Origin: Candidatus Sigynarchaeota archaeon
Lineage (GTDB): Archaea > Asgardarchaeota > Lokiarchaeia > Sigynarchaeales > Sigynarchaeaceae
Assembly: GCA_030587525.1 (NCBI GenBank)
Contig: JAUQYW010000690.1
Coordinates: forward strand, 1-16,895
DNA length: 16,895 nucleotides
Direction of reading: 5' to 3'
The notes under the pieces were generated by a model. The model did not search any database. It was not told the origin of the DNA and worked only from the letters and a program-made list of their open reading frames with translations. Both the position numbers and the translations under genes were made by a program. Shown piece by piece: positions 1 to 7,210 of the stretch (its first letter is position 1; every line of letters begins with the position of its first letter).

Positions 1-2405
1 ATCCCGTTGTCGAACGTGTCGACCATGTAATTCTTCCAGTTGACCATGCACACGGTTTTCCAGATGGCACAGTCCGCGTTGTCCCGCAATTTTGGCGTTC
101 GATTCACGAAACGGTAGACGACATCAGCTGGTTTTGCCGGGGTCTTCACGTTGCTGCCATATGCAATGGCTGCTTCGACAATAAAAGCAAGACCCTTGCC
201 ACTCGTGGGCGGTCTCGTGGCGGCGCTCACGAAATCGAGATCTTCCTCGACGATCTCCTCGCCATACAAGCTTGGCTGGCGATAGGCTTCCGCAGTATAG
301 TCCACGAGATCTTTCTCGGTATCCTTCTTGACCTGGCCTGTGATCTCGGTGAACTTGATGAGTGGAATGGAGGCCATCTTTTTGATGAAATCCGCTTCCG
401 ACAGCTTTATCAAGGACTGGTACTTGGCGTCCTCCTCGCTTTCTTCTGCATCGTCCTTCAATTCCTTTTGCATATCCGGAAGCGTGGTAATATCGTTCGA
501 TATAGTGGCGCCCTCGTCATCGGTGAAATACTGGTCGAACTTGGAGATTTTCAAGCCGAATTCCTGGACCAGCACGGATTCGAGCACGTCCGACCCGACG
601 GGAATCGCGGTATCCGTGGGCGGGGACAGGTATTTTTCTTGCGTGAAATACTTGTACAAGTTGTTGACTTGGTTTTCTTGGATATCCTTGGGTCCAATAT
701 CCGTAATGTTAATCGTGTTGTATTTTTCGACGATGACGCTTTCCACTTTTTCATCCGTGATTTCCTCGAAAGCGCCCGAATGCGTCGTGATGAATTCGAG
801 GAAATTCTTTTTCTGGGCTTCCTTGCTCTTTTCCTCTTCCTTTTTTGACTTCTCCCGGTCCTTTATAATTTTGGATATTTCGGATTTATCCTTCTTTTTT
901 TCCGCGGAATCGCGGTCGGTCGTCAATTTCTTGAGCTCGTTATCGAGCTTGACCACGGTCTTCAGCGTGGCCTTGTATTTCTTGAGTAATTCCTTGTATG
1001 CTTCAACGGCTTCCGTCTTGGCGATATTGAGGAGATAAATGACCATTTTTTTCCTGGGCTTCGTCGACTTGCCGAACACGCGCATTTCTTGCTTGAGCAG
1101 ATAGACGTAATCATCCACTTTTTCAGGAATCGTGATGAATTCCTTGTCGGAAAGCTCCATCAAGCCTATCCGGTCTTGCAGCTCGTCCTCCGCGGCGTAA
1201 ATGATATTTTGCGCCACCTTATCACTGATGCGAACGAAACTGTGCGTGAGGAATTGCTTCACCGTTGCATAGGTTGTTGTCCGGAGCATATCCTGGAACT
1301 CGCCAATGTTCATGGAGGACGGGTGCGGTTTCGCGTATTTTGGCTCCTCGGGAAATTCATTGACAAGCCGCGGGTACTCGTGCACATCCTTGTACGGGTC
1401 CATGAAGATCATGTTCACGTGCGAGTTCATGAGCGCCGTTTGTTTGAAATAGAGATCGACGAACCCTTGCTTGTACTTGATGTTCGCGTAATATAACCGC
1501 ACATAGGTCCCGTGCTTGAAATCCGTGTCTATTGCCTGGGTTTCGATCGTGTAACTCTTCTTGTTTTCACCCGTGGTGAAGAATTCGGTGATGTATCCTT
1601 TTTCTGCCTTGTATGATTTTGAAATGACTTGGATTGGCTTGCCGGTCGTGTTCTGGGCATCGCTGAATGCAGACGGGCTGCCAAATCCTTGCGAGCCGCG
1701 GGTCTGCCTCAGTTTTTCGCTTTTACTCGACGCAAGATACGTCCCGAACCGTTCCAAGTCGGATTGGCCGATGCCGGTCCCGGAATCGAAGATCTCGAAG
1801 CAATACATGTTGCTCGTTTTTTTATCTAGGAATGCTAAGGATGGGTCCTCGATTTCGGTAAGCCGGACGATGATCATTGGCTCGGTCAAGACCCGGTCGA
1901 TGTACGGGTTGATGAGGCTTTCCATGCCATCGATGATAGTTTTAATCCTCGCATCCGTGTCCGTGACTTGCACGAGCTTTGTTTTGACCTCGGCCTTGGG
2001 TTGGTCTTGCGCCTGCGCGGGCGCCACGATCGGGGCGGGCTTCGCTTGCACCGGCGGGGATGCGGTGTCCCCGTTTTCGTCGCCCATGCTCGAGAAGACA
2101 TTCGCCAGGTCAGGGGAAAGTCCCTTTACTTCCTTCGTGGTAGCGTCCATCAGCTCGTTCTCCAGGTTCACGAGCTTATCTAAACCGCTTTCTAGACCGC
2201 TTTCCAGTTGATAGGCCATTTCCGGGTCTTGATTTTTCCAATGGAATGCTTCGATTGCGTCCAGGCTGTTGTCAATGAATTCAACGGCATATTGCACATG
2301 TTTAAAATGTCCGGTATCAAAACCCACGAGCTGGGTGCGCTTTCGCATAAAACTAGCGATGGATCCTTGCTTGATTTCTTGTTCCGGCGGTTGCTCAGCA
2401 CCCAT
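1..2405 (-). CDS. top6B: DNA topoisomerase VI subunit B, enlarged (C-terminus off window)
   Basis: This is the ATPase subunit of the type IIB topoisomerase (A2B2), which couples ATP-driven dimerisation to strand passage; subunit A, the DNA-cleaving partner, is not in the window. The frame is open for 801 codons from the ATG at 2405 to the window edge. GHKL ATPase motifs are visible: the N-box VEFIDNSLDA (residues 41-50, with Glu42 and Asn46), the G1 box FDSGTGIG (206-213), and the G2 box RGSQGFG (236-242) followed by TTGKP. A helix-two-turn-helix-like segment starts at KPHPSSMNIGEF (359-370). The transducer begins around PPTDTAIPVG (595-604), FVSAATRPPT (725-734), FIVEAAIAYG (741-750) and VNRTPKLRDNADC (767-779). 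In ordinary family members the last of these lies near residue 380; here it is near 770, because there are three large insertions (about residues 54-172, 405-590 and 620-718). The second is Lys/Glu-rich and predicted coiled coil, and the first carries a Pro/Ala/Gln-rich linker. No upstream in-frame ATG exists. Family assignment is secure; an atypical paralogue with a modified role is possible. Confidence 0.88.
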   Translation of the reverse strand, partial: MGAEQPPEQEIKQGSIASFMRKRTQLVGFDTGHFKHVQYAVEFIDNSLDAIEAFHWKNQDPEMAYQLESGLESGLDKLVNLENELMDATTKEVKGLSPDLANVFSSMGDENGDTASPPVQAKPAPIVAPAQAQDQPKAEVKTKLVQVTDTDARIKTIIDGMESLINPYIDRVLTEPMIIVRLTEIEDPSLAFLDKKTSNMYCFEIFDSGTGIGQSDLERFGTYLASSKSEKLRQTRGSQGFGSPSAFSDAQNTTGKPIQVISKSYKAEKGYITEFFTTGENKKSYTIETQAIDTDFKHGTYVRLYYANIKYKQGFVDLYFKQTALMNSHVNMIFMDPYKDVHEYPRLVNEFPEEPKYAKPHPSSMNIGEFQDMLRTTTYATVKQFLTHSFVRISDKVAQNIIYAAEDELQDRIGLMELSDKEFITIPEKVDDYVYLLKQEMRVFGKSTKPRKKMVIYLLNIAKTEAVEAYKELLKKYKATLKTVVKLDNELKKLTTDRDSAEKKKDKSEISKIIKDREKSKKEEEKSKEAQKKNFLEFITTHSGAFEEITDEKVESVIVEKYNTINITDIGPKDIQENQVNNLYKYFTQEKYLSPPTDTAIPVGSDVLESVLVQEFGLKISKFDQYFTDDEGATISNDITTLPDMQKELKDDAEESEEDAKYQSLIKLSEADFIKKMASIPLIKFTEITGQVKKDTEKDLVDYTAEAYRQPSLYGEEIVEEDLDFVSAATRPPTSGKGLAFIVEAAIAYGSNVKTPAKPADVVYRFVNRTPKLRDNADCAIWKTVCMVNWKNYMVDTFDNG

Positions 2406-2453
2406 GATGATACATCTCAGAAGAGTCTCAATATAGCTCGTGAAGACCGATAG

Positions 2454-2474
2454 GCGAGATAGGTTCTATCTCGC
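2454..2474. repeat. Perfect 9-bp inverted repeat in top6B leader
   Basis: GCGAGATAG (2454-2462) and CTATCTCGC (2466-2474) are exact reverse complements separated by GTT. The structure sits 49-69 bases upstream of the top6B start codon and downstream of the proposed TATA box, so it would be transcribed as a tight hairpin in the 5' leader, or it could act as a protein-binding palindrome. No run of T follows on the minus strand, which argues against a simple terminator. Confidence 0.6.
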
Positions 2475-2542
2475 GGTTATACACACTCTTGACGACCACT
2501 GGACGTGACCGATCTGGTTATGTTAGTCAGAATTCGCTAGAC

Positions 2543-2552
2543 CTATATAAAC
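2543..2552 (-). promoter_or_regulatory. TATA box candidate for top6B
   Basis: Read on the minus strand the element is GTTTATATAG, a close match to the archaeal TATA consensus (TTTATATA-like). Transcription would start about 25 bases further left, near 2520, giving a leader of roughly 115 bases before the ATG at 2405. The preceding bases (toward higher coordinates) are not a clearly purine-rich BRE, and the element is nearly symmetrical, so its orientation rests on gene layout. Confidence 0.5.
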
Positions 2553-2583
2553 GTATTGAATTGTCGGTGCTCGTGAGTCCAAA

Positions 2584-2603
2584 GAATTTTTAATCAAAAA
2601 TTC
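2584..2603. repeat. Perfect 8-bp AT-rich inverted repeat
   Basis: GAATTTTT (2584-2591) and AAAAATTC (2596-2603) are exact reverse complements around AATC. The palindrome lies just upstream of the proposed top6B TATA box, a position compatible with an operator or activator site. Its AT-richness makes a chance occurrence more likely than for the GC-containing repeat at 2454-2474. Confidence 0.4.
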
Positions 2604-2828
2604 ACAAATAACATGTATAATACGTGATACTATTCTTGCCATTCTATATTGTTAGTTTTACCTAAATACCTACTCTGCATTCCACGCGAATATATCCACC
2701 TAAGACGGATTTGCAACGGAGAATGAGGATAGCACTAAGGCATATAGGCATTCCCGGGCTGAAATCGATGGCTTTTATTTCACCGCGCTGATCTTATACC
2801 GAGAAATCAAAACACCGGAATGATAAAC

Positions 2829-4304
2829 ATGGCAACGACGGTTCCTCCGCAGCGCGCGAGAAAGAAACTATCACGGCAATCGTGGTTATTCCTGCTTCTA
2901 GGCTTGCCTTTATTTATTTTCTTGTTGATGTTAATCAACGGTTACCAGGTAGTGAACGGCTTGATATTTATTCTCACGACGATTGGTCTATTTCTGGCGA
3001 CGGTCCGCAGAAAAAACTTCGGGATACGGTTCACCCGGGCCACGTTTTTTTCCGTGATAGTCGCGTTTTTCACGATCGCGGCCCTTGTCGAGAATCCCGG
3101 CCTATGGCCATCGCAGATCTACCGCCACGCGTTCAAGAGCACGCTCATCCAGCCCGACAATGCCAAGATCGTCGAGGTCAATGACGCGTTTGAATGGTGG
3201 CTGGATAACCGCAGCACCAGCTTCGGCAACGGGCTGACTTACTATGGGAACAACCTCACCGACACGTCGAAACCGATGGAAGACGTGTATTACAACTACT
3301 ACGACTTGTCATTTTCGCCTGCCGAATTAAGCCTCGCGCATTTTTCAAGCAACGACTACTACACAGAATTCCAGAAATTGATGATCGTCGATTATTTCAT
3401 CCGGTCGTCGATTATGCAATGGACATCGGACACGGTCACGTGGGACGTCTCGGATCACGTGCCGGTACCCGATGAAGCGCTGTCACGCTGGTCGTTCAGC
3501 GAGGCGTGGAAAAAAGATCCTACCAATTCAAGCTTGCAGGCATGGGACGACTGCGACGGCATCGCCGTCGTGACCGTGAGCTTCTTGCGCCGGCTACTCA
3601 ACCAGAACAACATCACCGGGCAATCATACATCGCGTGTGGAGCGGGGCACTGGTTCACCGCTGTCGCGATAAATCAAACAACCCCCGTCGTGTTTCTCAA
3701 TCACTGGTACAGTATCCACGTGTATGGCATCTTTGGCGACAACGGGTTGGCGACCTACGGGCAAAACGTGATCGCGACCCTGCAAGCCGGCTTGATCGTG
3801 GATGGCGAGGCGCTCGCCGAGTTTCACCAGTATCTCGACGTGATCATGGCCCGATATTTCTGGGCAATCGTGATCGGGGCATTCGTGATCAGTGCATTGG
3901 CCACGCTTATGTTCGGGTATCCCAGGGATTATGACACCGCGGGAGAAAAGAAATTCGTCGCAGATCGAATGAACCGAGTCAAAACACCATCGGGGAGCTC
4001 CCCAAAACTGCCTGCAATCTTTCTTCCGTTCGCGTGGTTCTGGGCAAAGATCGGTAACCCGTTCGCCAAGCGGCACCTGTTTTTCTGGTTGAACACGATC
4101 CTTATGGCGGGGTTGCTCTTGATCGGCGTATCGACGCTTTACTTCGGCATCATCAATACGACGTTGTTCCCGTATGCCACGATTTTCATGTATGCTTGCA
4201 TCTTCGTGCTGCTCTTCGTGCTTGATCGGGATTTCATGGCAAAGGGCTTTAAAATCATCTACAAGCTCGTCAAGAAACGAGACTTTCTCTTGTATGGCAG
4301 GTAA
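2829..4304 (+). CDS. Polytopic membrane protein with external transglutaminase/papain-like domain
   Basis: The protein is 491 aa from the ATG at 2829. An ATG three codons earlier (2820) is also possible. The later start is preferred because GGAATGAT, resembling the archaeal Shine-Dalgarno GGAGGTGAT, ends 4 bases before it. Residue numbers below count from 2820. The N-terminus is basic, followed by three hydrophobic segments (about 22-40, 44-61 and 73-91), a large soluble region (about 92-340), then hydrophobic segments near 343-365, 420-445 and 450-470 and a Lys/Arg-rich tail. The soluble region carries a transglutaminase-like signature: DDCDG with Cys245 opening a helix ending in LRRLL, then AGHWFTAVAI with His277, then FLNHW with Asn294 in the usual Asp position. 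Several N-x-S/T sequons and aromatic-rich stretches suggest an exposed location. The domain could be a cysteine peptidase, a transamidase or a non-catalytic binding module. It is followed after only 2 bases by the M28 peptidase gene, so the two are almost certainly co-transcribed and may act together on membrane or external substrates. Specific function is not recognised. Confidence 0.75.
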   Translation: MATTVPPQRARKKLSRQSWLFLLLGLPLFIFLLMLINGYQVVNGLIFILTTIGLFLATVRRKNFGIRFTRATFFSVIVAFFTIAALVENPGLWPSQIYRHAFKSTLIQPDNAKIVEVNDAFEWWLDNRSTSFGNGLTYYGNNLTDTSKPMEDVYYNYYDLSFSPAELSLAHFSSNDYYTEFQKLMIVDYFIRSSIMQWTSDTVTWDVSDHVPVPDEALSRWSFSEAWKKDPTNSSLQAWDDCDGIAVVTVSFLRRLLNQNNITGQSYIACGAGHWFTAVAINQTTPVVFLNHWYSIHVYGIFGDNGLATYGQNVIATLQAGLIVDGEALAEFHQYLDVIMARYFWAIVIGAFVISALATLMFGYPRDYDTAGEKKFVADRMNRVKTPSGSSPKLPAIFLPFAWFWAKIGNPFAKRHLFFWLNTILMAGLLLIGVSTLYFGIINTTLFPYATIFMYACIFVLLFVLDRDFMAKGFKIIYKLVKKRDFLLYGR

Positions 4305-4306
4305 AC

Positions 4307-5524
4307 ATGATAAACCCGGCGTTGAAGGACGAGCTTATGCGCTTGACGAGCGCCCTCAGTTTCCCCCGCCGATCAGGAAGCAGCGGAAACGAGCGAGCGA
4401 GGGCGATAATCACGAGCCAACTCCAGGAGTACGGGTACAAGGTTCAGTCGGAAGAATTCACGTACAATCCCGTTCCTGGCCTCGTATTAAACGCGATGAT
4501 CCATCTCGCGCTGATTTTTTTCGATTTTTCTCTTTTCTTGATACTATGGAACAATTTCAACTCAGTTAAATGGTTCCAAGTCATCGCGGCCATCGCGATG
4601 ATCGGAATATTGTTCGTTTTTATGTCGATACCTTTGGGGTTCCGGCAACGGTTCGTGCACGAAAAGTCATCCGTTCCTTCACGGTTTGCGCGGACCGGGT
4701 TCAACATCGTGGCGGACGCCGGCGATATTGGTTCGCATGAAAGCGATCCCGCCATCGTGGTCATCGGGGCGCATTACGACTCCATTGCATTGCTGTTTCC
4801 CCCCAAGCTCAACATCTTCGTCTTCGTGATGAATACCGTGGGCGTGCTCGTGGTTGCTATCTTGGCAATCTTCGAGGGGTTCTGGTTCTTGGCAACAGGT
4901 CCCTCGAATGTTTGGTTCCGTTTAATCTTTGCCTTGCTGACTTTGCTCGTGCTAGGCACGCTAGTAGCACGGTTCTTCAACAAGCGTTCCAACACCTCGA
5001 ATGGAGCCATCGACAATGCGTCCGGTTGCGCGGTCGCGTTGCTGCTCGCGAAGGAATGCGGCAGTGTGCAAGCCATGGGATTTTCGAAAGTACGGTTCGT
5101 GTTTTTCGGCGCGGAAGAAGAAGGATTGTGGGGCTCTTTGTTCCATTCGGGGGCCCATGCAGGCGAGTTCCAAGCGGATTACAAGGGGAACGTGGTGGCC
5201 ATTTCCATCGACGAGCCCGGCGGCCCTGGAAAGTTTATGACGAGCAACTCCTTCGGTTTTCCTCGAATAGTGAAATCTCCAAGCACGTCAACGTTTCTCG
5301 TGCTCCATGATGCGATCCAGAAGAAAGCGGGTACCGGTATCCAGAACACGTGGTTTCCGTATCCCGCATCTGATCACGCGTCGTTCGTCGTGAAGGGGTT
5401 TGCCGGGACATGGCTCTCGCACGTGTATGTCAACGCCAATTCCCGTATGGATAAGCTGGAAGACATGGACATGGATCACATGTGCCTTGTTTTTGACGCG
5501 ATTGCTGGCTTTTTAAAAAAATAA
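4307..5524 (+). CDS. Membrane-embedded M28-family zinc metallopeptidase
   Basis: This 405-aa protein has the metal-binding set of M28 (aminopeptidase Y / PSMA-like) enzymes, which hydrolyse N-terminal residues using two zinc ions. His156 and Asp158 lie in GAHYDS, bridging Asp236 in NGAIDNASG, the Glu pair (around 270-272) in GAEEEGLWGS, Asp302 in SIDEPG and His357 in SDHASF. The order and spacing after residue 232 are normal for the family. What is not normal is two helical hairpins: hydrophobic segments at about 59-81 and 88-110, and at about 167-195 and 202-224. The second pair sits between the first and second metal ligands. The N-terminal 50 residues (LTSALSFPRRSGSSGNERA) match the usual M28 entry region. 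The start ATG overlaps a Shine-Dalgarno-like AGGT formed across the stop codon of the preceding gene, indicating coupled translation. The gene ends convergently 11 bases from the next minus-strand gene. M28 membership is well supported; topology and substrate are inferred. Confidence 0.87.
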   Translation: MINPALKDELMRLTSALSFPRRSGSSGNERARAIITSQLQEYGYKVQSEEFTYNPVPGLVLNAMIHLALIFFDFSLFLILWNNFNSVKWFQVIAAIAMIGILFVFMSIPLGFRQRFVHEKSSVPSRFARTGFNIVADAGDIGSHESDPAIVVIGAHYDSIALLFPPKLNIFVFVMNTVGVLVVAILAIFEGFWFLATGPSNVWFRLIFALLTLLVLGTLVARFFNKRSNTSNGAIDNASGCAVALLLAKECGSVQAMGFSKVRFVFFGAEEEGLWGSLFHSGAHAGEFQADYKGNVVAISIDEPGGPGKFMTSNSFGFPRIVKSPSTSTFLVLHDAIQKKAGTGIQNTWFPYPASDHASFVVKGFAGTWLSHVYVNANSRMDKLEDMDMDHMCLVFDAIAGFLKK

Positions 5525-5535
5525 AAGCGCTAGAT

Positions 5536-5997
5536 TCAAGCCGCGACGTACTGCATGAGTTCTTTCTGCACGTCCTTTTTCTTCGGCACTTTTTGTTCTT
5601 GTAGCGATGACAATTGCTCCTTGATATCGCCGGAAAAGCACACCTTCATGGTAAATCGCGCGAATCCGCGATAATAAGCAAACGCATCGGTGTCGAGTAC
5701 CGTGTTGGTGATGAAGAGCACGGTCACGTTTTCCTTGAGGTTATTATCGTGGATGAAGGCCTGCACCGACTGGTCGAATTTCTTGATGTAGAACTTGGGA
5801 ACGGGCATCTTGTCGGCTCGAATCCAGAACTTGATAATCATGCGAGAACCATCGGGGTGGACGGCTATCACGTCAAATTCGTCCCTCTCGGCGATGAACC
5901 ATCCACGGTTTGCCAGGTGCACCTTGGTCTGGTCCGTGGCGGCTTCTCTCGTCGGGCAGGCTCGGACGTCTTGAATGAGCGATTGGTCGTCAAGCAT
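5536..5997 (-). CDS. Small protein of unknown function, possible degenerate PD-(D/E)XK fold
   Basis: The protein is 153 aa from the ATG at 5997, chosen because GAGGAG lies 4 bases upstream (6002-6007). The frame stays open to an ATG at 6090, but a TATA-like element at about 6092-6102 would put the transcription start inside that extension. I do not recognise the family by name. The order is an N-terminal helix (about 18-36), strand EFDVIAV with Asp42, strand MIIKFW with Lys56, a helix with Gln79, a hydrophobic strand VTVLFITNTV (91-100), and a charged, Lys-rich C-terminal helix. The pattern of Asp, then hydrophobic-x-Lys, then a Gln in the next helix resembles restriction-endonuclease-like nucleases of the Hjc or Mrr type, but the acidic residue expected two positions before the Lys is Ile. 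If the fold is right, the protein may bind rather than cut nucleic acid. It stands as a single gene, divergent from purP. Confidence 0.6.
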   Translation of the reverse strand: MLDDQSLIQDVRACPTREAATDQTKVHLANRGWFIAERDEFDVIAVHPDGSRMIIKFWIRADKMPVPKFYIKKFDQSVQAFIHDNNLKENVTVLFITNTVLDTDAFAYYRGFARFTMKVCFSGDIKEQLSSLQEQKVPKKKDVQKELMQYVAA

Positions 5998-6001
5998 GAT
6001 T

Positions 6002-6007
6002 CTCCTC
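6002..6007 (-). promoter_or_regulatory. Strong Shine-Dalgarno fixing the start at 5997
   Basis: On the minus strand GAGGAG precedes ATG with a 4-base spacer (AATC). It is the best ribosome-binding motif in this gene's upstream region and decides for the internal start over the upstream ATG at 6090. Confidence 0.6.
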
Positions 6008-6091
6008 AGTAGTTGACACCCTCGACAAAATAAAGCAACACGGTCACCCGAATTTCTGAAGGTGCTTTTCTCGTGGATTATCTCGCCCATC

Positions 6092-6102
6092 TATTTTAAT
6101 AA
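6092..6102. promoter_or_regulatory. AT-rich TATA-like element between divergent genes
   Basis: TATTTTAATAA on the plus strand reads TTATTAAAATA on the minus strand. It is the only strong TATA candidate between the small minus-strand gene and purP. Leftward it predicts a start near 6070 and a leader of about 70 bases; rightward it predicts a start near 6125 and a leader of about 50 bases. It could serve either gene. Confidence 0.35.
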
Positions 6103-6178
6103 CCTTTTTTAACAACTGATGGTTTTGTTATCAAACACATGAAATCCGTACCCACCCTCATCAGGAACATGGTAAACG

Positions 6179-7174
6179 ATGAAAAAACCGAGAATATGCA
6201 CGATTGGTTCCCATAGTGCCTTGAACATCCTCCGTGGTGCGATGGACGAGGGATTTTCAACGCTACTGATATGCAAGAAGGGAACGGCGAAGTTTTACGA
6301 GTCGTTCGGCATATGCAACGAGACGATCGAGATCAACGAGTATGCGGACATTTACGACATCCAAGCCAAGTTCGATGATTGCATCATCATCCCGCACGGG
6401 TCGTTTGTTGCATATTACGATCTGGACCGGCTCATGAAGGAATTCAACATTCCCATCTTTGGTAACAAGAGGATGTTGGATTGGGAAAGCGACCGGCGCA
6501 AGAAAAGTGAACTGATGAAGGCAGCGGGATTAAGGTTGCCGCGAGAATTCGAGCGGCCTGAAGATGTCGACCGGCCCGTGATAGTCAAGCATTTCGGGGC
6601 CCATGGTGGCCAAGGTTTTTACATCGCCAGGACACCCGAGGAGCTCTTCCAACGCATCAATGCCACTCCTGAGGAGAAAGAAAAGCCAAAATTGATCCAG
6701 GAACTCATTCGTGGCACGAACATTTACCCGTCATTTTTCCGCAGTGTTATCCGCAATCGCACCGAGCTGTTCTGCGTTGACCGGCGGTACGAGAGCGATG
6801 TCGACTCTTCGCTGGGAGTCTTTTTCGATGAGTCCAACCCGACCTTCACGATCGTCGGGAACTACCCTCTCGTGCTGCGGGAGTCCTTGGCCGTGCAAGT
6901 GCAGAAGGATGGCGAAAACTTCATCGATGCAACGAAGCGGCTCGTTCCACCCGGCCTGAATGGCGCGTTCTGCCTCGAAATGGTCGTGGATCGTGATCTT
7001 AAAGTGTACACGTTCGAGTTTTCGGGCAGGATCGTGGCTGGAACGAACTTCTTCGTCCCGTATTCGCCGTATTCATACGTGATGTGGGGCGAAGCGATGT
7101 CCATGGGCCGCCGCATTGCTCGCGAGATTAAAGACGCGTTTGACGTTGGTAGAATCGATGAAATTTGTTTCTAA
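6179..7174 (+). CDS. purP: PurP-type FAICAR synthetase (formate-dependent ATP-grasp ligase)
   Basis: PurP joins formate to AICAR with ATP to make FAICAR, the archaeal route for the penultimate carbon addition in IMP synthesis. This 331-aa protein carries the family landmarks in order: IGSHSALNILRGA (9-21), IPHGSFVAYYDLDRL (71-85), IFGNKRMLDWESDR (93-106), the Gly-rich ATP-grasp loop VKHFGAHGGQGFYIA (136-150), GTNIYPSFF (179-187), DRRYESDVD (201-209), LVPPGLNGAFCLE (255-267) and FEFSGRIVAGTNFF (279-292). The motifs look intact, so it is the better candidate for the working enzyme of the two PurP homologues in this window. It is somewhat short (about 360 is usual) because it lacks the N-terminal helix that precedes the first strand. 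Start ATG 6179 follows a weak GG-containing motif. It is followed after 36 bases by an isomerase-like gene on the same strand, suggesting co-transcription. Confidence 0.9.
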   Translation: MKKPRICTIGSHSALNILRGAMDEGFSTLLICKKGTAKFYESFGICNETIEINEYADIYDIQAKFDDCIIIPHGSFVAYYDLDRLMKEFNIPIFGNKRMLDWESDRRKKSELMKAAGLRLPREFERPEDVDRPVIVKHFGAHGGQGFYIARTPEELFQRINATPEEKEKPKLIQELIRGTNIYPSFFRSVIRNRTELFCVDRRYESDVDSSLGVFFDESNPTFTIVGNYPLVLRESLAVQVQKDGENFIDATKRLVPPGLNGAFCLEMVVDRDLKVYTFEFSGRIVAGTNFFVPYSPYSYVMWGEAMSMGRRIAREIKDAFDVGRIDEICF

Positions 7175-7210
7175 TTGCCCATAATCGCATTTCATTTTTC
7201 TTTCCGATAA

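Larger units (their letters stand above)
2406..2828. other. Divergent intergenic region between top6B and the membrane operon
   Basis: This is about 420 bases with no convincing gene. It is AT-richer than the flanking coding DNA and must hold the divergent promoters of the topoisomerase gene (leftward) and the membrane operon (rightward). It contains a strong TATA-like element at 2543-2552 and two perfect inverted repeats, at 2454-2474 and 2584-2603. For the rightward operon, TATA-like candidates are TTTTATTTC around 2773 and CTTATACC around 2793. The second would place transcription initiation almost on the ATG at 2820, so a leaderless mRNA from that codon is possible. No tRNA-like fold or CRISPR repeat was seen. 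Confidence 0.6.

Noticed and set aside
328..1038. Long open frame on the plus strand opposite the topoisomerase gene
   Set aside because: Ser/Phe-rich translation with no motif; it is the antisense shadow of the minus-strand gene, which carries clear GHKL motifs.
1561..2211. Second plus-strand open frame opposite the topoisomerase gene
   Set aside because: Lies antisense to the N-box/G1/G2 region; composition is not protein-like and no start signal was seen.
2723..2762. Possible box C/D guide RNA (ATGAGGA ... CTGA) in the intergenic region
   Set aside because: The C-box has a mismatch, the span is short, and no convincing D'/C' pair is present.
5998..6090. N-terminal extension of the small unknown protein from the ATG at 6090
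   Set aside because: A strong Shine-Dalgarno precedes the internal ATG at 5997, and the TATA-like element at 6092-6102 would place the transcript start inside the extension.
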